This document shows positions 1 to 7,189 of a stretch of DNA of 64,000 nucleotides, piece by piece. A program made the position numbers and the translations under genes. Origin of the DNA: Sediminibacterium sp. (GTDB lineage: Bacteria; Bacteroidota; Bacteroidia; Chitinophagales; Chitinophagaceae); assembly GCA_017983845.1 (NCBI GenBank), contig JAGOAO010000003.1, forward strand, positions 95,719-159,718. The letters run 5' to 3'. Under the pieces are notes generated by a model that saw nothing but the letters and a program-made list of their open reading frames with translations, had not been told where the DNA came from and did not search any database. Every line of letters starts with the position of its first letter. Within the stretch, counting starts at the first letter, position 1.

Positions 1-1
1 G

Positions 2-145
2 ATAGGTGTGAAAGAGTCTACTTCATTGACCAATCTGATTACTTTAAAAGTCTATGAGTTTCCTTGGATCAATTTATTATGGCTAGGGGTGATTGTAACC
101 ACTATTGGATTTATGATGGGGGCCTATTATCGTTTCAAAAAATAG
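2..145 (+). CDS. C-terminal end of a CcsA/CcmF-type cytochrome c biogenesis protein (partial)
   Basis: An open frame runs in from the left edge and stops at 143-145 (TAG). The last 47 residues contain VYEFPWINLLWLG followed by a hydrophobic segment ending in a basic tail, AYYRFKK. This matches the end of the long CcsA/CcmF-family haem-handling membrane proteins of Bacteroidota, where a last transmembrane helix follows a K-V-Y-E-F-P-type segment. Only the tail is present, so the family call rests on memory of that short motif. The next gene starts 33 bases downstream on the same strand. Confidence 0.55.
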   Translation: MGVKESTSLTNLITLKVYEFPWINLLWLGVIVTTIGFMMGAYYRFKK

Positions 146-178
146 GGTTACTTTTTGTATATTAGGGTATCAAATAAT

Positions 179-787
179 ATGAGAATCACTTATTTCATAC
201 TGATTGGTTTATTGACTACGTTTTTGCCTAAACAAATTTTTGGGCAGGTTGGTCAATATGATACCATTAGGGTGGAGGGATTTATCACTCCAGAAGGGGA
301 TACCATTCCCCAATCTTGGTTGCCCACAGTGGTGGTTCATGCTGTTCAAACAAGGGCATTAAAAAACTATTGGAACAATTGGACTAGACTGCGCAATGCG
401 GTTTATGTAACTTATCCTTATGCAAGAACTGCCAGTAAAGTGATTCAGTCAGTGAATGCACAATTGGCCAATGTGCAGGATGAAAAACTAAGAAAGCAGA
501 TCATTAAATCAAGAGAGAAAGAGCTAAAAAGAGACTTCGCCGATAAAGTGACGAACCTGTCTGTGTATCAAGGCAAAGTGCTCATGAAATTAATCAATAG
601 AGAAACGGGCAATAACTGTTATCAGTTAATCAAAGAATATAAAGGGGGATTGAATGCAGGTATTTGGCAAACAGTTGCATTTGTATTTGGAAGCAGTTTA
701 AAGCAGCCTTATAGCCCAAAAGGAGAGGATCAAGACATTGAGAAATTGGTGATCGAAGTACAAAAAATATACGGCGCAAAGGGCTAA
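179..787 (+). CDS. DUF4294 family exported protein
   Basis: About 202 residues. The ATG at 179 is preferred over the in-frame TTG at 155 because it begins directly with a signal peptide (MRITYFILIGLL, cleavage near IFG-Q). The mature part matches the Bacteroidota family DUF4294: a DTIP motif, then YVTYPYA, a charged helix (KSREKELKRDF), and the conserved stretch GKVLMKLINRETGNN followed by Y-L-I-K-E-Y-K-G-G. The function of the family is unknown; it acts in the periplasm or cell envelope. It follows the cytochrome c biogenesis gene and precedes glnS on the same strand. Whether it takes part in cytochrome maturation is speculation. Confidence 0.8.
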   Translation: MRITYFILIGLLTTFLPKQIFGQVGQYDTIRVEGFITPEGDTIPQSWLPTVVVHAVQTRALKNYWNNWTRLRNAVYVTYPYARTASKVIQSVNAQLANVQDEKLRKQIIKSREKELKRDFADKVTNLSVYQGKVLMKLINRETGNNCYQLIKEYKGGLNAGIWQTVAFVFGSSLKQPYSPKGEDQDIEKLVIEVQKIYGAKG

Positions 788-857
788 TTGACCTAGTTAA
801 ATTGAGGTAGGTTTTTGGGGCAGGTTTTTGTACCTTTACCCGAATAGAAAAGATCTT

Positions 858-2516
858 ATGAGCGACGAAAAAAGTTTAAATTTTATTGAGGAAATTATCT
901 CCCAAGACCTAGCAGCTGGGAAGTACAAAAGTATATTAACCAGGTTCCCTCCAGAGCCAAATGGATATTTGCATATTGGGCATGCTAAAAGCATTAGCTT
1001 GAATTTTGGCTTAGCCGAAAAATTTGGGGGTGCGACCAACTTGAGATTTGATGATACCAACCCGGTGACAGAAGATACAGAATATGTAGAGAGTATTAAA
1101 GCCGATTTAAAATGGTTGGGGTTTAACTGGATCAAAGAATGTTATGCATCTGATTATTTTGATCAATTGTATGCATTCGCTGTTCAATTAATTGAAAAAG
1201 GATTGGCTTATGTAGACGATAGTACTGCGGAAGAAATTGCACAACAAAAAGGAACACCTACTGTGCCAGGAACGGGCAATGCTTTTAGGAATAGAAGTGT
1301 CCAAGAAAACTTGGAATTGTTTGCGGCAATGAAAGCAGGACAATTTAAGGACGGTGAAAAAGTGTTGCGTGCTAAAATAGATTTAGCAAGTCCCAATATG
1401 CATATGCGTGATCCGCTTTTATATAGAATCAAAAAAGCACATCACCATCGCACTGGTGATAATTGGTGCATCTATCCGATGTACGATTTTGCACATGGAC
1501 AAAGCGATTCAATCGAAAATATCACGCACTCAATTTGTACTTTAGAATTCATCCCGCATAGAGCATTGTATGATTGGTGTATCGAGCAATTAGGCATCTT
1601 CCCATCTAAGCAATATGAATTTGCACGTTTAAACATGACCTATACAGTCATGAGTAAGCGTAAGTTATTACAATTGGTAAATGACCAACACGTACAAGGC
1701 TGGGATGATCCAAGAATGCCAACGATCAGTGGTATGCGCAGAAGAGGCTATACAGCAGAGAGCATCAGAGATTTTTGTGATCGTATTGGTATCGCGAAAA
1801 GAGAAAATTATATTGACTTAAGTTTATTGGAGTTCTGTGTGCGTGAACACTTGAATAAAATTGCGCAAAGAAGAATGGTGGTAACAGATCCAATTAAATT
1901 GGTGATTACCAATTATGAGCAAGCAGAAGAATTATTGCATTCAGAAAACAATCCGGAAGATCCAAATGGTGGCACAAGACCTGTTCCATTTAGTAAAGAG
2001 TTGTGGATCCAAGCGGATGATTTTATGGAAGAACCTACTAAAAAATATTTTAGATTAGGGCCAGGTTTATCTGTTCGTTTAAAGAGTGCTTATATCATCG
2101 AATGTGAAGGATTTGACAAAGATGCAAATGGCAAAGTCACTACGGTGTATGCAAAATATTTCCCTGATTCTAAATCGGGTTCGGATACTTCAGGTATTCA
2201 TGTGAAAGGCACATTGCATTGGGTGAGTGCAAAGCATGCTATCCCTGTTGAATTAAACGAGTATGATCGTTTATTCAATGTAGAAGATCCAAGTAGTGCA
2301 GAGGGCGACTTTAAGTCTTATATCAATCCACATTCTTTACATAGGGTGACGACTGCTTGGGGTGAGCCTGCTTTATTGAATGATGCTTTAGAAGACCGTT
2401 TTCAGTTTTTAAGAAAAGGGTATTTTTATCAAGATACCACAAGTACTAAAGACAAATTGGTATTCAATAGAACAGTGACGTTGAAAGACACTTGGGCAAA
2501 AGAACAAAAGAAATAA
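858..2516 (+). CDS. glnS: Glutamine--tRNA ligase
   Basis: A 552-residue class I aminoacyl-tRNA synthetase that charges tRNA-Gln. The HIGH motif lies at residues 39-42 inside PEPNGYLHIGHAK and the KMSKS-type motif MSKRK at 265-269. The C-terminal half carries the GlnRS-type anticodon-binding beta-barrels (for example FRLGPGLSVRLK), which separates it from a glutamyl-tRNA synthetase. The ATG at 858 opens the conserved protein; a TTG 30 bases upstream is less likely because a -7-like TACCTTTA lies at 831-838, so transcription should begin between the two. tilS follows 14 bases after the stop, so the two are probably co-transcribed. Confidence 0.96.
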   Translation: MSDEKSLNFIEEIISQDLAAGKYKSILTRFPPEPNGYLHIGHAKSISLNFGLAEKFGGATNLRFDDTNPVTEDTEYVESIKADLKWLGFNWIKECYASDYFDQLYAFAVQLIEKGLAYVDDSTAEEIAQQKGTPTVPGTGNAFRNRSVQENLELFAAMKAGQFKDGEKVLRAKIDLASPNMHMRDPLLYRIKKAHHHRTGDNWCIYPMYDFAHGQSDSIENITHSICTLEFIPHRALYDWCIEQLGIFPSKQYEFARLNMTYTVMSKRKLLQLVNDQHVQGWDDPRMPTISGMRRRGYTAESIRDFCDRIGIAKRENYIDLSLLEFCVREHLNKIAQRRMVVTDPIKLVITNYEQAEELLHSENNPEDPNGGTRPVPFSKELWIQADDFMEEPTKKYFRLGPGLSVRLKSAYIIECEGFDKDANGKVTTVYAKYFPDSKSGSDTSGIHVKGTLHWVSAKHAIPVELNEYDRLFNVEDPSSAEGDFKSYINPHSLHRVTTAWGEPALLNDALEDRFQFLRKGYFYQDTTSTKDKLVFNRTVTLKDTWAKEQKK

Positions 2517-2530
2517 TTTAAAGCATTGCT

Positions 2531-3925
2531 ATGTCATTGAGCTTGGAGCAATTTAAGAGCCATTGGGCGACTACTTTTCCAAGTATCACCAACCACAATA
2601 CGCATTTTTTAATTGCAGTTAGTGGAGGTGTAGATAGTATTGTGCTTGCTACTTTGATGCATCAAATGGGTGCCAGCTGTACGATTGCACACGCTAATTT
2701 TCAATTAAGAGGAGAAGAGAGTGTTAGAGACGAATCCTTTGTCAAGGATTTTGCTGTTAAATTGGGTTTGCCTCTGTTGACTAAGCGATTTGATACATTG
2801 GATTTTGCAGATCAATATAAAATGGGGATTCAACAAGCAGCCCGTGAGATACGTTATGCTTGGTTTGAAACTTTGGTGAAAGAATTAACTGCAAATACCA
2901 ATTCGAAAATCGTTTTGCTCACTGCACACCATGCAGACGATCAAGTTGAAACTGTACTCATGCAATTTTTTAGAGGCACAGGTTTACATGGACTCACAGG
3001 CATCCCTGCAATTAGAACCCATCAACAAAATCAACTAGCCACAGACCATATTGATTTAATCAGACCATTATTGCCTTTTAGTAAGTCTAGTATTAAAGAT
3101 TTTGCAAAATTAAATGGACTAGCATTCGTAGAAGACAGTTCCAATGAAAAGAATGACTATACCAGAAATTTAATCCGTAATCAGTTGATTCCTCAAATGG
3201 AAACAGTGTATCCTAATGTGAGTAAACAAGTGTTGGATACCATCACTAGATTGCAAGAGGCAGAAGCTATTGTGCAATCCACTGTAGCCGCATTCTGGAA
3301 AAAGAATATCAGTTTCCCTAAAGGCATTCCTACTATTGATTTGTCAAAATGGAATCGCCTTAAAGGCAATGCTACTTATATTTGGGGCTTGGTTCAAGCA
3401 TACGGTTTTAAGGCCACTCAAATAGCTGAAATTCATAAAATTGCTGCTGCTAATAAAGGTGCATATATAGCTTCTTCGTCGCATCGATTGATCAAGTGGG
3501 ACAATGTAATTCAGATAGTGCCCAATCAGGAAGATAAAGTGTATGAGACCATCACGAAAGACCAACTACTTTTAGATACCCAGTTTGGGAAATTTCAATT
3601 GGAATGGATAGACGACTTGCAAACGCTTAAGGTAGATACCAATGCTGCTTTTGCTTATTTAGATGCAAGCCAATTGAGTTGGCCTTTACTCAATAGATCT
3701 TGGGTTTCAACGGATTATTTTTATCCTCTTGGGATGCGCAAGAAAAAGAAACTCAATCATTTTTTAGGTAGCTTAAAATTAAGTCCAGCAATTAAAGCTA
3801 GAACCACTGTTTTATGTACAGATAGTAAAATTGCTTGGATTGTAGGTCACAGAATTGATGACCGATTTAAAATTACGCCACAGACAAAACAAGTGGTTAA
3901 AATTACATTCCTAAGTAAAGCCTAA
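2531..3925 (+). CDS. tilS: tRNA(Ile)-lysidine synthase
   Basis: A 464-residue protein that converts the wobble C34 of tRNA-Ile(CAU) to lysidine, so that it reads AUA. The PP-loop ATP-binding motif SGGVDS is at residues 31-36, followed by the N-type ATPase signatures HANFQLRG and AHHADDQVET. The C-terminal third (from about 360) looks like the small TilS C-terminal domain with its basic KKKKLNHF segment, so the protein appears full length. It lies 14 bases after glnS, and its last 23 bases overlap the end of the convergent rhomboid gene. Confidence 0.95.
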   Translation: MSLSLEQFKSHWATTFPSITNHNTHFLIAVSGGVDSIVLATLMHQMGASCTIAHANFQLRGEESVRDESFVKDFAVKLGLPLLTKRFDTLDFADQYKMGIQQAAREIRYAWFETLVKELTANTNSKIVLLTAHHADDQVETVLMQFFRGTGLHGLTGIPAIRTHQQNQLATDHIDLIRPLLPFSKSSIKDFAKLNGLAFVEDSSNEKNDYTRNLIRNQLIPQMETVYPNVSKQVLDTITRLQEAEAIVQSTVAAFWKKNISFPKGIPTIDLSKWNRLKGNATYIWGLVQAYGFKATQIAEIHKIAAANKGAYIASSSHRLIKWDNVIQIVPNQEDKVYETITKDQLLLDTQFGKFQLEWIDDLQTLKVDTNAAFAYLDASQLSWPLLNRSWVSTDYFYPLGMRKKKKLNHFLGSLKLSPAIKARTTVLCTDSKIAWIVGHRIDDRFKITPQTKQVVKITFLSKA

Positions 3926-4541
3926 TCTGTTCTATAAAGCTTGTAACCACATTGAATTGAGCGATAAAGTAAGCTGCTACAATCAAGAACACCACTCCGT
4001 ACAAAGAACCCCATAAATGCGCACTATGGTTGATGCCGCCATGGCCTTGCTTGGCTAAATAAGCAGTGATACCTAAATAGATAGGGCCGAATATAAATCC
4101 AGGAATAATTGGTGGGATGATGAAAAATCCAATTTGAATGGTAGGCATTAAGAAGATGCCTGCAAATACAATGGCTGATACTGCACCAGAAGCGCCTAAG
4201 CTATTGTAATTGTACCTGTCTTTTTGTTGAAGATAGGTGGGCACCAAACATACCACCAAGGCAGATAGGTATAACAATAAGTAAAGCATTTTGCCATTGC
4301 TGCCAAAGAGCATATGAAAATACTGCTCCACATAATCCCCAAACATATAGAAAGAGAACATGTTAAATGCAAGATGCATAAAATCGGCATGGATAAAACC
4401 TGAACTTATAAAACGATACCATTCATTGTGTCTACTTACTGTATGTGGGTGGAAAATCAATTTATCCATGACTTCTGCATTGTAAAATGCGACAATGGAA
4501 ATGAGTACAGTTGCAACTGTAATTAATAAAGTAATGCTCAT
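3903..4541 (-). CDS. Rhomboid-family intramembrane serine protease
   Basis: A 212-residue integral membrane protein with about six hydrophobic segments. The catalytic serine is in the family motif GASGA (Ser118) and the histidine partner is His175 in SAHLWGSLYG. The HxxxN-type feature MHLAFNMFSFYMFG in an early helix is also present. Rhomboids cut transmembrane segments of client proteins within the membrane; the client is unknown here. Its start overlaps the rlmH stop by one base (TAATG), which indicates translational coupling. Its 3' end overlaps the end of tilS by 23 bases on the other strand. Confidence 0.92.
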   Translation of the reverse strand: MSITLLITVATVLISIVAFYNAEVMDKLIFHPHTVSRHNEWYRFISSGFIHADFMHLAFNMFSFYMFGDYVEQYFHMLFGSNGKMLYLLLYLSALVVCLVPTYLQQKDRYNYNSLGASGAVSAIVFAGIFLMPTIQIGFFIIPPIIPGFIFGPIYLGITAYLAKQGHGGINHSAHLWGSLYGVVFLIVAAYFIAQFNVVTSFIEQIRLYLGM

Positions 4542-5005
4542 TATTCGTGGTGGTATTTTTCGTTGGCTAAGATACTACAAGCGCGGTAGATTTGTTCTGA
4601 TAGAATTAATCGAACCAGCATATGCGGAAAGACGAGTTCAGAGATGCTCCATATGAAATTGGCACGTTTCTGAATGGTTTCATCTACACCGTAGGCGCCT
4701 CCAATTAAGAAGATAATTTTTTGGGCACTTTGGTTGGCTTTTTGTTGGATTAAATTGGCTAGGCCAGGGGAACTCAGCATTTTGCCTTTTTCATCTAATA
4801 AGATTAATACATCTGTTACAGCCATCGCTTTTAAAATACTAGCGGCTTCTGCTTTTTTAATTTGGGCAGGATCGGTCAATTTGGAAGGAGTGATCAATTG
4901 CCAGTCGATAGGGTAGTAATGACCAATCCTTTTGGTGAATTGTTCTACGCCTTCTTTAATATAGGTTTCATTGGCTTTGCCAACAGAGTAGATGGAGAGT
5001 TTCAA
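4541..5005 (-). CDS. rlmH: 23S rRNA (pseudouridine-1915-N3)-methyltransferase
   Basis: 154 residues, the usual RlmH length. RlmH is a SPOUT-class methyltransferase that modifies pseudouridine 1915 in helix 69 of 23S rRNA. The knotted SAM-binding segment IIFLIGGAYGVDE and the C-terminal LSEQIYRACSIL and YHH tail are typical. The only start in frame near the conserved N-terminus is a TTG at 5003-5005; an upstream ATG is out of frame and soon hits a stop. The gene is translationally coupled to the rhomboid gene through TAATG. Confidence 0.94.
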   Translation of the reverse strand: MKLSIYSVGKANETYIKEGVEQFTKRIGHYYPIDWQLITPSKLTDPAQIKKAEAASILKAMAVTDVLILLDEKGKMLSSPGLANLIQQKANQSAQKIIFLIGGAYGVDETIQKRANFIWSISELVFPHMLVRLILSEQIYRACSILANEKYHHE

Positions 5006-5049
5006 ATGAATTTCATTTATCCTTCAAAAGTAGACAAAACAGCCAAATA

Positions 5050-5081
5050 AAAATGGCCTAATCGATAAATTAGGCCATTTT
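5050..5081 (-). terminator. Intrinsic terminator after the DUF2202 gene
   Basis: A perfect hairpin with arms AAAATGGCCTAAT and ATTAGGCCATTTT around a short loop, flanked by A/T tracts on both sides. It sits 20 bases beyond the stop of the leftward DUF2202 gene and upstream of the rlmH start, so it should stop read-through from that gene. Confidence 0.8.
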
Positions 5082-5100
5082 AAACTAAGTAATGTTCAAA

Positions 5101-5781
5101 TCAAAATCCAGTTTCTGTTGGGCTGTTGATGATGGCATCCAATTCTGCCTGAGTGATATACTGAGGGACATAAGTCATTCCCGTATAAAGTAAGTTTTTA
5201 TAGAATGCCCTCATATGATTACGACTTCCTTTTGCTAGCATGTCATATACTAATTTAATGTCTTGATTGTCTACCACAGCAACTTTTATTTTTAAATCAT
5301 ATAAGTCTACATCTTCGATAGTAGCTCCCACTACATACGCATTTTGTAAAGAAATATTACCTTTAGTTATTAAGCTATTGTATAAATTTTGCAATGCGGT
5401 ATCTTTAAATACACCTATTGCATTTGCGCCAACTGGATCGGGTATTTGGTATTTGTTCAATAATTGTAAAACCGCATTGGTATGTGTGATTTCACTATTG
5501 TAAATATTATTAAATACACGCGCGCTATATTTTTCATATAGTTTGTAGTATACATCCCTTGCTAGTTTTTCTTCTTCTCTTAAATACACTAAACCAGCGA
5601 TTTCAGCTGCACTTAATGGCTCGACCGGCAAGGAATTGATTTGACTTGTTAATACTGCACTATTGATTACCCCATTTGCATCATTTTCATTGATACTGGT
5701 CTCTTTTGTGCAAGATGCAGCAAATAAGACTGTTCCAGTGAACAGAAAAATGGATGATAAGCTTAGAATTGTTTTTTTCAT
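5101..5781 (-). CDS. DUF2202 domain lipoprotein (ferritin-like fold)
   Basis: 226 residues. The N-terminus is a lipoprotein signal with lipobox FAASC (Cys24), so the protein should be anchored in the envelope. The rest matches DUF2202, a ferritin-like four-helix family: REEEKLARDVY, then SEITHTNAVLQLLNKY, and late NHMRAFY. The E and H residues in these helices are candidate metal ligands, but whether it binds metal is unknown. It is a single-gene unit, with a terminator downstream (5050-5081) and inverted repeats upstream (5789-5824 and 5851-5864) that look regulatory. Confidence 0.88.
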   Translation of the reverse strand: MKKTILSLSSIFLFTGTVLFAASCTKETSINENDANGVINSAVLTSQINSLPVEPLSAAEIAGLVYLREEEKLARDVYYKLYEKYSARVFNNIYNSEITHTNAVLQLLNKYQIPDPVGANAIGVFKDTALQNLYNSLITKGNISLQNAYVVGATIEDVDLYDLKIKVAVVDNQDIKLVYDMLAKGSRNHMRAFYKNLLYTGMTYVPQYITQAELDAIINSPTETGF

Positions 5782-5788
5782 AATTCAA

Positions 5789-5824
5789 TTTATTATGGAG
5801 TCATGTATTTGATTCCATAATAAA
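5789..5824 (-). repeat. Perfect 11-bp inverted repeat just upstream of the DUF2202 start
   Basis: TTTATTATGGA at 5789-5799 and its exact reverse complement TCCATAATAAA at 5814-5824, with a 14-base spacer. It ends 8 bases before the ATG of the leftward gene. A -7-like TAATTTTA overlaps the upstream arm on that strand. It could be an operator or an mRNA leader hairpin. Confidence 0.6.
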
Positions 5825-5850
5825 ATTACTATTCAATATTGCTGCTGTAT

Positions 5851-5864
5851 GTAACTATAGTTAC
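5851..5864. promoter_or_regulatory. Perfect 14-bp palindrome, candidate operator
   Basis: GTAACTATAGTTAC is fully self-complementary and lies 70-83 bases upstream of the DUF2202 start codon, in the intergenic region between that gene and the antitoxin gene. Length, symmetry and position suit a dimeric transcription factor site. No regulator can be assigned. Confidence 0.45.
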
Positions 5865-5918
5865 TTGATAAAATGATAGATGTCAGTGGTGGTTGGGGTG
5901 GATCTGGTTGTTTGTAAT

Positions 5919-6302
5919 TTACCAAGTCCATTCTTTTTCATCAAATTTATTACCAAAACTCATCCATTCTTTTTCTTCTTTATTGAGTTTTGTTTTTGAT
6001 ATATTTTGAATTTCACTTTGAATTACATGTACTTCAAAGTGAATATTTAAAACAGTTTGAATTTTAGCTAAGGTTTTAAAATTAAGCGGCTTGTCTCCTC
6101 TAAACACTTGAGTTAGGTAGCTAGGGGAAGTTCCAATTTTATTAGCTAGCGCTTTTTTTGTCAAAGATTTTTCAATTAATATATTTTCAATTTCACTTAG
6201 ATATTTTGCCATAAGTATATATTCGTCTAAGTTTATTTGTTCCTCTTCAGTTGCTTGATGTAATGGTTTTATTTTTTTAATATTTTCAGATGTTAATTTC
6301 AT
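5919..6302 (-). CDS. HigA-like XRE-family antitoxin
   Basis: 127 residues from the ATG at 6302; an in-frame TTG at 6317 is possible but less likely. The centre holds a Cro/C1-type helix-turn-helix: LTKKALANKIGTSPSYLTQVF, followed by FKTLAKIQTVLN. The protein lies downstream of, and overlaps by 17 bases, a small RelE/HigB-like gene. This toxin-first order is typical of HigBA modules, in which the antitoxin binds the toxin and represses the operon. The identification rests on the fold and the gene pairing, not on a named family match. Confidence 0.8.
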   Translation of the reverse strand: MKLTSENIKKIKPLHQATEEEQINLDEYILMAKYLSEIENILIEKSLTKKALANKIGTSPSYLTQVFRGDKPLNFKTLAKIQTVLNIHFEVHVIQSEIQNISKTKLNKEEKEWMSFGNKFDEKEWTW

Positions 6303-6678
6303 AAATGTAGTTTTCAATTAATTTTATTTTGTTTTGTAAATCTTTGTCAATTTTCATTGATTTTTTCTTTTGCAAGAATTTTGATGCTACAATTGAAATA
6401 TGTCCATCTTCCATTAGAATTTCTTTACAATATATTCTTGCATTCATTCCATTTGGGAAAATTCTGATTTCAGTTATGGATTCATAATTAACCAATTTTA
6501 CATAATCCTCGTAATATTGAGTATTTAAGTCTAAAATTCTAGTAACTATATAATCAAGCTTCTTTTTGAATTTTACATCGATTATTAGATTTTGCAATTC
6601 TAAGATGCAATCTATATCGATTAAAAAGTGTCTTTTTTGATTTATTGAACTTTTATAAAGGTAGCAATATTTTTTCAA
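6286..6678 (-). CDS. HigB/RelE-like toxin (Gp49-type)
   Basis: 130 residues. The C-terminal part follows the RelE/HigB pattern: EIRIFPNGMNARIYC, then HISIVASKFLQKKKSMK (the basic segment seen in ribosome-dependent mRNA interferases), and a final helix. It precedes and overlaps the XRE antitoxin gene. The start is uncertain: the only start in frame is a TTG at 6676-6678, and that TTG forms the end of a TAATTTTG sequence resembling a -7 promoter element. Two inverted repeats lie directly upstream. A plausible role is stress- or phage-linked mRNA cleavage, by family inference. Confidence 0.72.
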   Translation of the reverse strand: MKKYCYLYKSSINQKRHFLIDIDCILELQNLIIDVKFKKKLDYIVTRILDLNTQYYEDYVKLVNYESITEIRIFPNGMNARIYCKEILMEDGHISIVASKFLQKKKSMKIDKDLQNKIKLIENYIYEINI

Positions 6679-6697
6679 AATTAAGCTATAGGTTAAT

Positions 6698-6734
6698 TGA
6701 TGTATGAAATGATATACATCACAACTTATAGTTG
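6698..6734 (-). promoter_or_regulatory. Two inverted repeats upstream of the toxin-antitoxin operon
   Basis: TGATGTAT (6698-6705) and ATACATCA (6714-6721) form an 8-bp perfect inverted repeat with an 8-base spacer. CAACT-TAT-AGTTG (6722-6734) forms a second one immediately beside it. Both lie 20-56 bases upstream of the toxin start. HigBA-type operons are usually autorepressed through such palindromes, so these are candidate antitoxin operators. Confidence 0.5.
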
Positions 6735-6781
6735 AATCTTATTCATTATTCAAGTAATTGTACGCTTAGAAAATAGTTTAT

Positions 6782-6990
6782 GGTGATGGGATGGAATGGG
6801 ATGGGATGGTTGCTTCGCAACATCCTCTTCGCAGTTGCCTTAACTTAAGAGGATTGCTCCCGATGGTCGCATCCTCTTCGCATTGGTCGTACCCAAAGCC
6901 CTTTAAAAACATCAGTGCCTGATGTTTTTGCTTTTTCGTGCCTATCCACGAAATCAAGCGAGCTTGTTTCGCGTCTATGTACGAAAAAGC
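6782..6990. repeat. Block of nested hairpins and short repeats beside tRNA-Arg
   Basis: The 335 bases between the toxin gene and the tRNA hold no convincing gene but are dense in structure. In order: GGGATGG-type short tandem repeats (6787-6808); a hairpin GGAT/GTTGC against GCAAC/ATCC (6804-6825); a 13-base direct repeat CATCCTCTTCGCA (6821-6833 and 6870-6882), in which ATCCTCTT can also pair with AAGAGGAT at 6847-6854; a perfect 11-bp hairpin AAAAACATCAG/CTGATGTTTTT (6905-6929); and a long-range pair GCTTTTTCGT/ACGAAAAAGC (6930-6939 with 6981-6990) that encloses the hairpin CGAAA-CAAGC/GCTTG-TTTCG (6949-6971). The block abuts the tRNA terminator. It resembles an intergenic palindromic element, not a gene. 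Confidence 0.7.
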
Positions 6991-7012
6991 CCACGCTGTT
7001 CGCGTGGGCTTT
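6984..7012 (-). terminator. Intrinsic terminator of tRNA-Arg
   Basis: Read leftward, the tRNA 3' end is followed within two bases by an 11-bp stem (AAAGCCCACGC with GCGTGGGCTTT) and a run of T. The A-rich arm at 6981-6990 can alternatively pair with 6930-6939, so two structures compete. Confidence 0.85.
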
Positions 7013-7013
7013 G

Positions 7014-7087
7014 TGACCCCGTCAGGATTCAAACCTGAAACCTTTTGATCCGTAGTCAAATACTCTATTCAGTTGAGCTACGGGGCC
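7014..7087 (-). tRNA. tRNA-Arg (anticodon ACG)
   Basis: 74 bases that fold as a full cloverleaf on the minus strand. The acceptor stem is GGCCCCG with CGGGGTC and discriminator A. The D arm is GCTC/GAGT, the anticodon stem TTTGA/TCAAA with loop CTACGGA, and the T arm TCAGG-TTTGAAT-CCTGA. The anticodon ACG, probably modified to ICG, reads CGN arginine codons. The 3' CCA is not encoded. A strong promoter lies upstream (7121-7151) and a terminator directly downstream. Confidence 0.97.
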
Positions 7088-7120
7088 ATTCCACTTACTA
7101 ACCCAGGTCAATAAGGGGTG

Positions 7121-7151
7121 CAAATATACCTCAAAATACCATTTTACCAAA
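7121..7151 (-). promoter_or_regulatory. Promoter of tRNA-Arg
   Basis: On the minus strand: TTTG (7151-7148), a 19-base spacer, then TATATTTG (7128-7121). This is an exact match to the Bacteroidota consensus TTTG-N19-TAnnTTTG. It would start transcription about 25-30 bases before the tRNA 5' end. Confidence 0.85.
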
Positions 7152-7189
7152 GGAATTGGGCAAATAATACTTTAAATACCGTCATTTTA

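Noticed and set aside
155-178. An upstream TTG as the start of the DUF4294 gene
   Set aside because: The ATG at 179 begins directly with the signal peptide; the extra eight codons add nothing conserved.
6787-6808. GGGATGG-type tandem repeats as a telomere-like or G-quadruplex array
   Set aside because: Only about three to four irregular units are present; they fit better as part of the hairpin block.
6778-7059. A 93-codon minus-strand frame running through the hairpin block into the tRNA gene
   Set aside because: It begins inside the tRNA-Arg gene and crosses its terminator and several hairpins. The tRNA and the palindromes explain the sequence; it is not a credible protein gene, though its peptide is useful for recognising the repeat.
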